Source: Chrysochromulina tobinii
Taxonomy: Eukaryota > Haptophyta > Prymnesiales > Chrysochromulinaceae
DNA: 13,221 nucleotides
Reading direction: 5' to 3'
NCBI GenBank assembly: GCA_001275005.1
Contig: JWZX01002652.1
Coordinates: 1 to 13,221 of the forward strand
Of the stretch, positions 5,706 to 13,221 are shown piece after piece. Within the stretch, counting starts at the first letter, position 1, and every line of letters starts with the position of its first letter. The notes under the pieces are model-generated. The model searched no databases. It was not told the origin of the DNA and saw only the letters and a list, made by a program, of their open reading frames with translations. A program made the translations under genes and the position numbers.

Positions 5706-6908
5706 ATGTCAGCGTGGCTCGTGGTCGCGTACGCCTCGGGCTACTTCGACGGCCATTGCGGAACCACGGTCTCGTTGAGCCCCAACGATCAGGAAAGTGG
5801 GTCGTGCGTGGGCGTTCAAGGCAGCTTCAAGCTTCCAAATAACCTGGCGCTGGGCAGCTGGGATGAGCGTGGGGCTGATGCTGCCAGCTTCTGCGTGGAC
5901 CGTTGCAACGCATGCGGCCCGACTGCATGTCAGTTTGTCTCCATATCCCTACAGCACTCAGACTGCAGCTACTACGCCGCGTGCAATCTTGCGGCGCTCG
6001 GGACGTTTCCCGAGGGGTTCCGCACGCTCAACGTGAGTGACAGCAAGAGCACCATAAGCCAGCTACAGCATCTGCCGTCTCGTCAGCAAAGTGGCAGGCG
6101 TGCGTGTGATTGGGTGACGGCCGGGTTGCGTGACGTGGATGACCGGACCAAGGATGCTGCCGAGCTAACAAACATGACCAGCACGTGGTCCATGTGTCTG
6201 TACTCCGGCACGCTGGATTCGAGCGGCGTGAGCGCTGCGGTGAAGAAGCACGGCTGTTTCGAGTGTGGGCTCGTCAGGTTCATGCTGCAACGGCTCCGCG
6301 ACGCCTCATCCCGCCACGGCGCGACACTTGTCGACATCGGGGCGAACGTTGGCATGTACACTCTTGCCGCCGCCGCAGCAGGCCACACGGCGCATGCGTT
6401 TGAGCCGACGCCACTGACCGTGCAGAAGCTGCTTCGCTCGATCGAAGTGAACGGCTTCGGGCCACTTGTCACGCTCTACCCCATGTGCTTAGGCGCATCG
6501 AGAGCCGCCGTGGCCCTTGCGAAGAGCGACAACAACCAGGGCTTCCTGTCGCACAGAGCAGGTGTTGGGCGCGTACAGCTGCCGATGCTTCGGCTGGACG
6601 ACGTCTTGGCGCCGATTGAGGCCAGGGACGTGTTCCTCAAGATGGACATTGAGGGCGGCGAGTGTGAAGCCGAGAAGGGCATGCAAGCGTTCCTCAATCG
6701 CACGCGGCGCATCGTTGGCGCAGTGTTGGAGTTCGGGCGTGTCACGCCCGAATGCTGCTTGCGGTGGATGCAGCCAAATGGCTTCTTCCATCGCCTCCAC
6801 TGGAGGGATGGGCTGTGCCCTCGTGCGTCGTCGGGGCTGCAGCGTCTGCCGTTCGAGCAGCTCTGCGAGGTGAAGAAACCGTGGGACCTCGTCTGGGATC
6901 CATGCTGA
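5706..6908 (+). CDS. FkbM-family SAM-dependent methyltransferase with Cys-rich N-terminal module
   Basis: The protein has 400 residues from the first ATG (5706, weak context with C at -3; in-frame TAG at 5664). Residues about 205-390 carry the FkbM (Methyltransf_21) landmarks: motif I VDIGANVG (209-216) for SAM binding, FEPTP (232-236), RLDDV (296-300) and KMDIEGGE (312-319). These enzymes O-methylate sugars or other hydroxyls. Residues about 18-130 form a Cys-rich region (C63, C67, C70, C75, C87, C93 with 'VSISLQHSDCSYYAAC'), which looks like a secreted disulfide module. Sequons occur at N109, N156 and N331. A secretory-pathway enzyme modifying glycans is likely, but no strong signal peptide is seen at this start (MSAWLVVAYASG is marginal), so a 5' exon may be missing. 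Codon use looks less G/C-biased at third positions than in CTR9, which could indicate a different history. Confidence 0.85.
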   Translation: MSAWLVVAYASGYFDGHCGTTVSLSPNDQESGSCVGVQGSFKLPNNLALGSWDERGADAASFCVDRCNACGPTACQFVSISLQHSDCSYYAACNLAALGTFPEGFRTLNVSDSKSTISQLQHLPSRQQSGRRACDWVTAGLRDVDDRTKDAAELTNMTSTWSMCLYSGTLDSSGVSAAVKKHGCFECGLVRFMLQRLRDASSRHGATLVDIGANVGMYTLAAAAAGHTAHAFEPTPLTVQKLLRSIEVNGFGPLVTLYPMCLGASRAAVALAKSDNNQGFLSHRAGVGRVQLPMLRLDDVLAPIEARDVFLKMDIEGGECEAEKGMQAFLNRTRRIVGAVLEFGRVTPECCLRWMQPNGFFHRLHWRDGLCPRASSGLQRLPFEQLCEVKKPWDLVWDPC

Positions 6909-7254
6909 GGCGGTGAGGTTTTCCACGCCAGGCTGGGTAGGTTTTCGAGCTGGCGCTTCTCCCTAGGAATTTCCTAAAACCATGCGGGGGGACGCCTCCA
7001 TATCGAACCACGAACGCGTTGAGCAAGCTGTGACCTGTGTGAAGCCTGTGAAGGCTATCATTGGCTCCAAATGGACCCATATGTCTGTTAGGGGGGCGGA
7101 GGAAACGTTGATTTAGCGACGAGCAAGATGTAGAGGACTCCAGGAAGTCGAGGTAGACAGGGGGGGGGTAAGACGAAAAACGCCGTCGTGGCGCAAAGAT
7201 TTTCCACGTCTTCAGTGCACAGACTTTGCCTCAGCCCGTGCTCGCCCGCACGCC
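6909..7254. other. Intergenic region and promoter of CTR9
   Basis: No gene is supported in these 346 bp. It contains a perfect 13-bp palindrome TAGGAATTTCCTA (6964-6976), three G-runs on the plus strand (6986-6991, 7091-7096 and a G9 at 7160-7168) and a duplicated TTTTCCACG (about 6918 and 7200). No TATA box is apparent before the CTR9 ATG, which would suit a housekeeping promoter. Confidence 0.5.
6964..6976. promoter_or_regulatory. 13-bp palindrome TAGGAA-T-TTCCTA
   Basis: A perfect inverted repeat with a single central T lies 56 bp after the FkbM stop and about 280 bp before the CTR9 start. It could be a dimeric transcription-factor site. No known factor is assigned. Confidence 0.25.
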
Positions 7255-10200
7255 ATGGCGACGACGGCTGGCACCATCCTGATCCCGGTGCACCAGTCGA
7301 CGGAGGTCATCGAAGTGCAGATCTCGGAGCTGCCCGACGACGTCGGTGAGGTGCAAGAAATTCTCATGAACGAGCTGGCGCCGCTCGAGGTGTGGCTGCG
7401 CTTCGCGGTCGAGTACTATCGGCAGGGTAAGCATGACTCGTTCCTGAAGATGTTTCAGCCGCTTCTGGACGAGGAAGATCGCGGCAATCTCTTCGTCCAG
7501 TTTGGCGACACGAAGCAGACGCGCGAGCAGTTCCTCGCAATCCTGAACGCGCTCGCCGCCTTCCACACGGTCATGGGCTCGCGTGAGCGGGACAAGACCA
7601 AGAAGAAGTTCGAATTCGAAAAGGCGAAGCGGTTCTACGACTCGGCCGAGCGCGTCGACCGGCTCAAGGGCTCCGCCAACGTCGGGCGCGCCGTGCTCCA
7701 GCTCGCCAAGGGGCAGCTGGGAGCGGCGGAGAAGACACTCACCGAGGTGGACGCCTTCAACCGGAACTCGGTGCCGGCGCTGCTGGGCAAGGCGTGCGCC
7801 AAGTACAACAGCGGCAACGCGCGCGACGCCCTCAAGCTCTACCGCGAAGTCTTCCGGGTCAACCCGCAGCCGCCGCCCACGGTGCGCCTCGGCCTCGCGT
7901 ACTGCTACCACAAGCTCGGCCAGGTGCGCATGGCGCAAAAGGCGTTCGAGCGGACGCTCGCGCTGCAAGAGGATTGCGTCGAGGCCATGGTGGGGCTCGC
8001 AGTGATCCACCTCAACGATGAGCACGTCGAGGAGGCCCTCGCCATCCTCACGCGCGCTTACGAGCTCGAACCGTACAACCCGTCCGTGCTCAACCACCTC
8101 GCGTCCCACTTCTTCTACAGGGGGCAGTACCAAAAGGCGCAAACGCTCGCCAAGCGCGCGTACGACTACGCGGATGCGAAGGCGATCAAGGCCGAGTCGG
8201 CGTACCACCTCGCGCGCTGCGCGCACGCGATCGCCGACTACAGGACTGCGCGCGCCATGTACCTCGAGGCGACGCGTGCCAACCCCGACTACCTGGCGCC
8301 GCAGTTTGGTTTGGGCCAGATGCTCCTCGAGAACGACGAGGCGAAGAAGGCAGTGGCGTGCTTCGAGCGCGTGATCAAGGCGGACCCGGCGAACGTGGAG
8401 GCCCTCAAGGTGCTCGGCCACCTGTACGCCAAGGAGGGGCGAGAGGCCGAGGCGCTCAAGGTACTCACCAAGGCGACCGAGCACGATTCCTCGGATGCGG
8501 CCGTCTGGCTCGAGCTGGCCAAGCTGCAGCAGCGGCTGCCCGGGCAGCTCGCGAACGCGAACAAATCGTACGAAAAGGCGGCCGGTCTCATCAAGAAGGT
8601 GCGCACGGTGCCCGCCGAGATTTGGAACAACCTTGGCGCGATCCGGCACCGCCTGGGCAAGCTCGACGACGCGGAGAAGGCATACGGCTACGCCATCAAG
8701 GTGCGTACCCTCAAGGGCGCCGAGGAGTTTGACGCGAGCTGCATCTCGACACAGTACAACCTCGGCCGGCTGTACGAGGACCAGGGCGAGCTGCAGAAGG
8801 CAAGCGACAAGTACCTTGCGATCCTGCGCCACCATCCCAACTACCTCGAGGCCTTCTTGCGCCTGACTGCGGTGGAGGACGCCGCCGGCCGGCCGCTCGA
8901 GGCCATTGGATGGGCCGAGAAGGCGTGCATGGTGCATCCGCGCTCTGCGGATGCCTACTGCCAGCTGGGCAACCTGTACCTGCAGGTACACGAGCTCAAG
9001 AAGGCGGAGGGGACCTTTGGGCAGGTGCTGAAGAAGGCCCCGGGCTGCGAGCACGACACGTACGCCACGTGTCAGCTCGGGTGGATCCAGCTGCTGCTGG
9101 CGGCGAGCGGCGCGGCGGCCTCCGCCACGCTCACGCAGGCGTGCTCGACCCGCGAGGGCGGGTTGCTTGTTGATAAGGCAACGGAGTTCTTCCGCAAAGC
9201 GCTTGAGCTCCAGCCGAACAATGTGTACGCGGCCAACGGCATCGGCGTCGTCTGTGTGGCCAAGGGGCGGCTGCACGAGGCGATGCAGATCTTCACACAG
9301 GTTCGTGAGGCGTCCTCCTCGTGCGAGCATGCGACGCTCAACCTGGCGCAGCTCAACGCGGCGCTGCTCGAGCATGCAACGGCCGCGTCGCTCTACGAGG
9401 CGGCGACCAAGCGCGTCGCGCCGGGCGCCAAGCTGCAGCAGCTGCGGCTGCTGCGCGCCCGCAACCTCTTCGAGGACCGTGAGTACCTCGAGAGTCGAAA
9501 AGTGCTCCAGAGCCTCGTGTGCGACGCGCCGGAGCTTCAGGTGGCCTGGCACAACCTCGGGCTCGCCTACCTGTACGCGGCGCGCCACCCCGACGCGAAG
9601 GCGTATGAGCAGGGCATCGATGTGCCTCCTCCGCGCAGCGTCGAGGTGGTGCGCGCGGCGCAGGTGGCCCTCGAGCACGCGCGCTGCGTGCTCGATGCGC
9701 CCGAGGTAGCGCTGCTCGCAAAGGCTGCCACCGTCGAGGGGGGCAAGCTGGCAGCAGCCACCGCCTCAGCAGAGGGGGAGGCGCCCCAGACAGCTGCGCA
9801 GCGCGCGGCCGCAGCGGCGCTCGCGGCGAACGTGGTGGGCCGCGCCGCGCCGACGACCGAGGCGGCGCTCGCCCTGGGACTGACTGACGAGCATCGCGAG
9901 AAGGCTCGTGCTATGTGCGACCGCCTTGGGCGCGAGCTGCGCGATGAGCTCGAGCGCGCCGAGGAAGCCGAGAGCAAGTTTCGTCGCGAGGCGGCCGAGG
10001 CGGAGGCGATCGCGGCGGCGCTTGCCGCGGAGCGCGAGGCGAAGGCGGCGGCCGAGGTGGCGAAGCGCGAGGCCGACGAGGCGGAGCAACTGCGGCGCAA
10101 TGCCGAGCAGAAGGCGAAGCTCGCGGCCAAGCTGGATGCGTGGCGCGAGGCCGATCTGCGCGATGCGGAGGCCGCGAAGGAGGGTGCGAAGGCCAAGCGC

Positions 10201-10941
10201 AAGCGCAAGGAGGCGACGGCCGAGGAGGAGGAGGAGGCGGCGGTGCTGGCGGCGGCGCGCGCGGCGGCCGAGGAGGATGAGGACAATGCCCTCTTCGGGA
10301 GCGATGACGGCGAAGACGAGGCGGCGGATGACGACTATAAGGAGGAGTCAGAGGAGGAGGAGGACGACGAAGACGACGACGAGTCGGAGGAGGAGGACGA
10401 CAAAGGCAACGAGGGCGAGGAGGGTGACGAGGAGGCGAGGGCGGCACGGAAGGCGGCCAAGGCCGAGGCCAAGGCCAAGGCGAAGGCGGACAAGAAGGCC
10501 GAGAAGAAGGCCGCGAAGAAGGCCGCGGCCAAGGAGGCGCGGCGGGAGGCCAAGTTGGCGGCCAAGGACGCACGCAAGGCCGAGAAGGCCGGGAAGGCGG
10601 CTCGCAGGGCGGCGATGGACGCGGCAGCGGCCGGACGATCGGGCGCGGCGCAGGGGGGCGACAACGAGGACGAGGCCGACCTCTTCGGCTCAGACGGCGA
10701 GGACGCTGCGGCGTCGCCCGCACCGCCCGAGAGCGGCGGCGGTGGCGGCCGTCTGATCAAGAAGCGCAAGGTGGCCGAGGTCGACGATGAGGAGGACGGC
10801 GCGGCAGACGTCGACGGCGCGGAGGCGGACCTCTTTGGCGCTGACGACGACGAAGAAGGGGCTGGCGCCGGTACAGAGGCGAGTGAGGCGGCGGCACCCA
10901 AGAAGCGCAAGGCCGTCGTCGTCGACGATGAGGACGATTGA
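7255..10941 (+). CDS. CTR9: CTR9, TPR scaffold subunit of the PAF1 complex
   Basis: This 1228-residue protein reads in one uninterrupted exon from an ATG in strong Kozak context (CGCCATGG). The N-terminus (I/VPV...TEVIEVQISELPDD..., then LEVWLRFAVEYYRQGK) follows the CTR9 family pattern. TPR repeats fill about 40-785, including the family-typical YAANGIGVV block (658-666). A helical coiled-coil region follows from about 876 to 1000, then acidic runs (about 1000-1060), an Ala/Lys-rich block (1063-1120) and a Gly/acidic tail. Three LFG[S/A]D motifs (F1014, F1144, F1194) and two basic clusters (KKRK 1169-1172; PKKRK 1215-1219) sit in the tail. CTR9 holds together PAF1, CDC73, RTF1, LEO1 and related subunits on elongating RNA polymerase II in the nucleus and supports H2B ubiquitination and H3K4/K36 methylation. 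Human and yeast CTR9 are about 1170 and 1080 residues, so this one is full length. The function is assigned from family similarity. Confidence 0.95.
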   Translation: MATTAGTILIPVHQSTEVIEVQISELPDDVGEVQEILMNELAPLEVWLRFAVEYYRQGKHDSFLKMFQPLLDEEDRGNLFVQFGDTKQTREQFLAILNALAAFHTVMGSRERDKTKKKFEFEKAKRFYDSAERVDRLKGSANVGRAVLQLAKGQLGAAEKTLTEVDAFNRNSVPALLGKACAKYNSGNARDALKLYREVFRVNPQPPPTVRLGLAYCYHKLGQVRMAQKAFERTLALQEDCVEAMVGLAVIHLNDEHVEEALAILTRAYELEPYNPSVLNHLASHFFYRGQYQKAQTLAKRAYDYADAKAIKAESAYHLARCAHAIADYRTARAMYLEATRANPDYLAPQFGLGQMLLENDEAKKAVACFERVIKADPANVEALKVLGHLYAKEGREAEALKVLTKATEHDSSDAAVWLELAKLQQRLPGQLANANKSYEKAAGLIKKVRTVPAEIWNNLGAIRHRLGKLDDAEKAYGYAIKVRTLKGAEEFDASCISTQYNLGRLYEDQGELQKASDKYLAILRHHPNYLEAFLRLTAVEDAAGRPLEAIGWAEKACMVHPRSADAYCQLGNLYLQVHELKKAEGTFGQVLKKAPGCEHDTYATCQLGWIQLLLAASGAAASATLTQACSTREGGLLVDKATEFFRKALELQPNNVYAANGIGVVCVAKGRLHEAMQIFTQVREASSSCEHATLNLAQLNAALLEHATAASLYEAATKRVAPGAKLQQLRLLRARNLFEDREYLESRKVLQSLVCDAPELQVAWHNLGLAYLYAARHPDAKAYEQGIDVPPPRSVEVVRAAQVALEHARCVLDAPEVALLAKAATVEGGKLAAATASAEGEAPQTAAQRAAAAALAANVVGRAAPTTEAALALGLTDEHREKARAMCDRLGRELRDELERAEEAESKFRREAAEAEAIAAALAAEREAKAAAEVAKREADEAEQLRRNAEQKAKLAAKLDAWREADLRDAEAAKEGAKAKRKRKEATAEEEEEAAVLAAARAAAEEDEDNALFGSDDGEDEAADDDYKEESEEEEDDEDDDESEEEDDKGNEGEEGDEEARAARKAAKAEAKAKAKADKKAEKKAAKKAAAKEARREAKLAAKDARKAEKAGKAARRAAMDAAAAGRSGAAQGGDNEDEADLFGSDGEDAAASPAPPESGGGGGRLIKKRKVAEVDDEEDGAADVDGAEADLFGADDDEEGAGAGTEASEAAAPKKRKAVVVDDEDD

Positions 10942-11272
10942 GCAGGGGCTGAAGAGAGACAGAGACTGGCGGCGGGTGCGGGCGCTCTCGTCCTCGCAAC
11001 CTCGTGCCAGCACCCTGCTCCGCTTCTCCCTCTGAATGTGGGTGGGCCCCTATACAGTCCTCCGCTCTTTGCAATGCTCTCGAGTTCCAAAACTGGAAAC
11101 AGTGAACTTGTGCCGTGTAATTGTCCACGTGTATGAAACATGAAATAGTCCATGACTCTTTACGGCGCGCGCGCTCGCTCGCTTTGTTTCACACGCGGGC
11201 GCTCGCGTTGTGGAAGCCATCCACCCCAATGCGCGCCGCCGCACGTCCTGTTCACCACCGTGCGTACATAAC
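10942..11272. other. Intergenic region between CTR9 and the membrane-protein gene
   Basis: No gene is supported here. It holds the CTR9 3' flank and the promoter/5' UTR of the next gene. Visible elements are a CTATACAG TATA-like stretch near 11050 and an alternating GCGCGC/CGCTCGCTCGC tract at about 11164-11182. The downstream protein frame is open back to a GTG at 11210, but no ATG lies between that point and 11273. Confidence 0.5.
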
Positions 11273-12457
11273 ATGAGCTATTTGGCGCCCCCGTCCTTCC
11301 TGTCTACGGCCGATGCGCTGCGCAAGGGCGCGCGCATGGTCTTTGCATTCGCGATTCGGTCGAAGCAGCATCGGCCCTACCGTAACAAGTGCTTCGCATT
11401 GGCCTTGCTCGCGCTCCTCGTCCCGCGGTCGAGTGCCATGGCGATAACGGCCCCCAACGATGGAAATGGGACTGGTGCACATTGGGCAGTGTCGGAGCCA
11501 TCTTTGCCGCCTCCACTGTCGCCACTGATGGCGCCTCCGCCGCTCCTGTGCAACGTAATGCCCTGCACCGAGGCTAACGACAACGAAGCTCCCGGGTCGG
11601 ACTCCATGCAGCTTGTGCCCAGCCACCGCCGTGGGTTGCAGACCTGCACTGAGACGTGCAACTTCGCCTCGGATGGTCTTTGCGACGATGGCGGACCCGG
11701 AGCGGAGTATTTGTTCTGCAGTCGCGGCAGCGACTGCACCGACTGCGGCTTTCGTGTGCTGCCGCCGCCGTCGCCGCCGCTGTATCTGCCGTATCCGTCG
11801 CCGCCGCCGTATCCGCCGGCACCACCACCGCCTTCACCATCGCCACCTCCACCCATGTCACCTCCACTCATGTCACCTCCACCCATGTCGACCGGTGCAT
11901 CGGCGGTCGAGACCAGCGACTCAACGGGCATCATCATCGGCGTCATCGTCGGCGTCATCATGTTCATCATCCATGTCCTCGCCCTGGTCATTCTGTACCG
12001 TCGTCGTAGCAAGGTCGAGCCTAGGGTTAGCACCGGGTCCCCATTCTTCCTTGCCTCAGCGCCCGTGTCTGCGCTGGACGTCGCGAAACGTCTCGTCCTG
12101 AGCCGCGGTGGCGAGTACGCGGCCGGCGTCAAGGACGACATCTTCAACTCGATGACGCTTGGTGACCAGGAGTCGTGGAAGGTCGGCTGGAAGGGCAAGG
12201 TGGAGATGTGTATCAACCTTCTCAAGAGGCACAACCCCGGCCAGCAGGTGACCGCCCTCGCCATTGCCGGCGGGCCGGCGTGCGACTGGGAACGCGGCGA
12301 GCTGCACAACACCTTCTGCAGAAGCCACCGCGAGCTGGTGCTCAAGCAGCTCGGCGACATAGAGGACCTCCAGTCATGGCTCGATAGATACCACCCCGCT
12401 TCCCCGGGGAACGTTAGTAGGGATGGCAGGGGTGAGGACGCCATCGAGGCCATGTGA
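11273..12457 (+). CDS. Single-pass membrane protein with LNR-like Cys module, Pro-rich stalk and unknown cytoplasmic domain
   Basis: The function is not recognised. From the ATG at 11273 (A at -3) it has 394 residues; the next ATG, at 11336, gives 373 and a better signal-peptide layout. A hydrophobic FALALLALLV core (about 41-50) followed by SSAMA suggests a signal peptide with cleavage near residue 57. A six-Cys module (C125, C129, C137, C149, C155, C158; DGLCDDGGPG...GSDCTDCG) resembles a Lin-Notch-type calcium-binding repeat. A Pro-rich stalk with SPPP/SPPPP and YPP motifs (163-206) looks like a hydroxyproline-rich glycoprotein segment. One transmembrane helix (219-242) contains GxxxG spacing (G219, G223, G227) and is followed by RRRSK, placing the C-terminus inside. 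The last 150 residues contain a compact, unassigned domain with Trp and charged residues (SWKVGWKGKVEM, GGPACDWERGE). A surface receptor or wall-linked protein is plausible. The 3' end abuts a TATA-like element of the next gene. Confidence 0.75.
   Translation: MSYLAPPSFLSTADALRKGARMVFAFAIRSKQHRPYRNKCFALALLALLVPRSSAMAITAPNDGNGTGAHWAVSEPSLPPPLSPLMAPPPLLCNVMPCTEANDNEAPGSDSMQLVPSHRRGLQTCTETCNFASDGLCDDGGPGAEYLFCSRGSDCTDCGFRVLPPPSPPLYLPYPSPPPYPPAPPPPSPSPPPPMSPPLMSPPPMSTGASAVETSDSTGIIIGVIVGVIMFIIHVLALVILYRRRSKVEPRVSTGSPFFLASAPVSALDVAKRLVLSRGGEYAAGVKDDIFNSMTLGDQESWKVGWKGKVEMCINLLKRHNPGQQVTALAIAGGPACDWERGELHNTFCRSHRELVLKQLGDIEDLQSWLDRYHPASPGNVSRDGRGEDAIEAM
11761..11889 (+). repeat. Pro-codon simple repeats (CCGCCG/CCACCT, and a duplicated 15-mer)
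   Basis: Repeats of CCGCCGT and CCACC encode the Pro-rich stalk of the membrane protein. Near 11854-11889 the unit ATGTCACCTCCAC-C/T recurs in close succession, encoding MSPP. This kind of stretch varies in length between strains. Confidence 0.6.
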
Positions 12458-12684
12458 CCGGGGAAAGAGAGGCTCCATATAAAAGCTTAACAGTGAGATA
12501 CATTGTGAGTGTTTGTGTGGCGTGCCAGACGTGGCGAACTTGCTCTGTCACATGGTGTACTCGCATGAGACGCGGATCGTGCGCGGTCCCGGCTCCCGGT
12601 GTCTTTTTTATGCCCTCTTCTTCCCATTCACAATGAGAAAGGAGGGGCTGGATCTACCTTTCCAATTGGCATTCGGAGTGGAAA
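12458..12684. other. Short intergenic region before the right-edge gene
   Basis: Apart from the TATAAAA at 12478, this 227-bp stretch has no supported gene. A pyrimidine-rich run (about 12601-12625) followed by AAAG at 12638-12641 resembles a weak 3' splice site. An upstream exon could therefore exist, although the ATG at 12685 is well placed. Confidence 0.4.
12478..12484 (+). promoter_or_regulatory. TATAAAA box upstream of the right-edge gene
   Basis: TATAAAA lies 21 bp after the stop of the membrane-protein gene and about 200 bp before the ATG at 12685. Its position would put transcription start near 12510 and give a 5' UTR of about 175 bp. It would also overlap the 3' UTR of the membrane-protein gene. 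Assignment rests on motif and position. Confidence 0.4.
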
Positions 12685-13221
12685 ATGGAGATGGCCGAAG
12701 CGACGACGGAGGCAGAGACGATGCCGGCGGAGGCGGCGATTGAGACCAACAACTCGATCCTCGAGGTCGGCAACTCCATGCTGAACGCGATTGTGTTGGC
12801 CTTCTCGCCGCGTGGGCCGCTTTCATCGGGACCGACGAGCGTTCCCACGCATGCGCTTTCAAGCGCGCGCACTGTGCAGGCGGCTGCAAAACAGACGCTT
12901 CCAGAAACGCCCACTGAGGTTGAGCTGCCGACGCTCAAGCCAGAGTCTGCCGCTGCCTCTCACTTGGCGCCGCCGCCGGCGCGCCGCCACCCAATGGGCC
13001 CCACGCGGCCCGATGCCTTGGATGACGGGGACGATACCAACCTCGACGACATCGACGACGACGCTAATCGGCCCTTCGGAGCCTGCTGCAGGCCGTCGCG
13101 TCGCAAGCGCCGCTCTACGCACAAGCTCATCGACATCGACCCCGAGGTGAAGCGCGAGTTGAGTGCGCTCGACAGCGACCTGGCGGAGGTGCTCGGACGC
13201 GGCGATATTGCGCTCGTGAGC
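12685..13221 (+). CDS. 5' part of an unrecognised gene running off the right edge
   Basis: An ATG with A at -3 and G at +4 (AAAATGG) opens a frame that reads 179 codons to the last base of the window without a stop; an in-frame TGA lies upstream at 12634. Codon use is G/C-ending, like the neighbouring genes. Residues 1-35 are acidic and helical, about 40-110 are disordered and rich in Pro, Ser and Ala, 113-127 are Asp-rich (DDGDD...DDIDDD) and 136-143 are a basic RPSRRKRR patch preceded by CC (134-135). The segment HKLIDIDPEVKRELSALDS (146-164) begins what looks like a folded domain continuing beyond the window. The family is unknown. A nuclear protein (basic cluster next to an acidic stretch) is one possibility; a membrane-attached protein (CC plus basic patch) is another. 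Confidence 0.6.
   Translation, partial: MEMAEATTEAETMPAEAAIETNNSILEVGNSMLNAIVLAFSPRGPLSSGPTSVPTHALSSARTVQAAAKQTLPETPTEVELPTLKPESAAASHLAPPPARRHPMGPTRPDALDDGDDTNLDDIDDDANRPFGACCRPSRRKRRSTHKLIDIDPEVKRELSALDSDLAEVLGRGDIALVS

Noticed and set aside
7231-9678. 815-codon open frame on the minus strand, antisense to CTR9
   Set aside because: Its codon boundaries coincide exactly with those of CTR9, so a stop would require TTA, CTA or TCA in the sense frame. Such codons are avoided in G/C-ending coding sequence. The CTR9 frame has clear homology and the antisense product does not look like a protein.
10240-10640. Repeat-rich GAGGAGGAG/AAGGCC tract that could be read as a microsatellite
   Set aside because: It encodes the acidic and Lys/Ala-rich tail of CTR9 in frame, so it is coding low complexity and not an independent repeat element.
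11210-11272. 21-codon upstream extension of the membrane-protein frame
   Set aside because: It starts with GTG, not ATG, and ends just before an ATG with good context, so it is more likely 5' UTR.
1-13221. CRISPR arrays, tRNA or rRNA genes, transposase genes, prokaryotic operon signals
   Set aside because: No spaced identical repeats of CRISPR type, no tRNA-like cloverleaf in the gaps, no transposase motifs and no Shine-Dalgarno-linked starts were seen. All gene features are eukaryotic.

Overview
This is nuclear DNA from a GC-rich, intron-poor single-celled eukaryote, most likely a marine alga of the haptophyte type. Four things suggest this. A large eukaryotic transcription-elongation gene (CTR9) lies in one exon. 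Starts sit in Kozak-like contexts and there are no ribosome-binding sites. Third codon positions are strongly G/C. One membrane protein combines a Cys-rich 'DDGGPG...DCTDCG' module with an SPPP-type proline stalk, and an FkbM methyltransferase carries a Cys-rich secreted N-terminus; both are styles I associate with algal genomes. The lineage is inferred from style, not from a marker gene.

Layout, left to right. 1-328 is non-coding flank with two tandem TTACGTCA sites, a G-box and a possible start of a leftward gene. 329-1405 (-) is an ankyrin-repeat protein. It is divergent, across about 230 bp, from 1640-3448 (+), which has an N-terminal coiled coil followed by a long disordered tail rich in Ala, Pro, Gly and Tyr. 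3914-5155 (+) is a cytidylate-kinase-like P-loop protein fused to an N-terminal zinc ribbon; its last codons and stop are duplicated in tandem just downstream. 5706-6908 (+) is an FkbM-family methyltransferase behind a Cys-rich N-terminal module. 7255-10941 (+) is CTR9, the TPR scaffold of the PAF1 complex, with a long charged tail carrying three LFG[S/A]D motifs and two basic NLS-like clusters. 11273-12457 (+) is a single-pass membrane protein. 12685-13221 (+) is the start of an unrecognised gene that runs off the right edge without a stop.

Apart from the divergent first pair, all genes read rightwards with 230-550 bp gaps. The products do not form an obvious pathway: chromatin/transcription (CTR9), nucleotide metabolism (CMK-like), secretory or surface proteins (FkbM methyltransferase, membrane protein) and scaffolds (ankyrin, coiled coil). 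This looks like ordinary compact gene packing and not a dedicated system. The most notable points are the domain fusions, the CTR9 tail, the stop-codon-spanning duplication and the unclassified cytoplasmic domain of the membrane protein.
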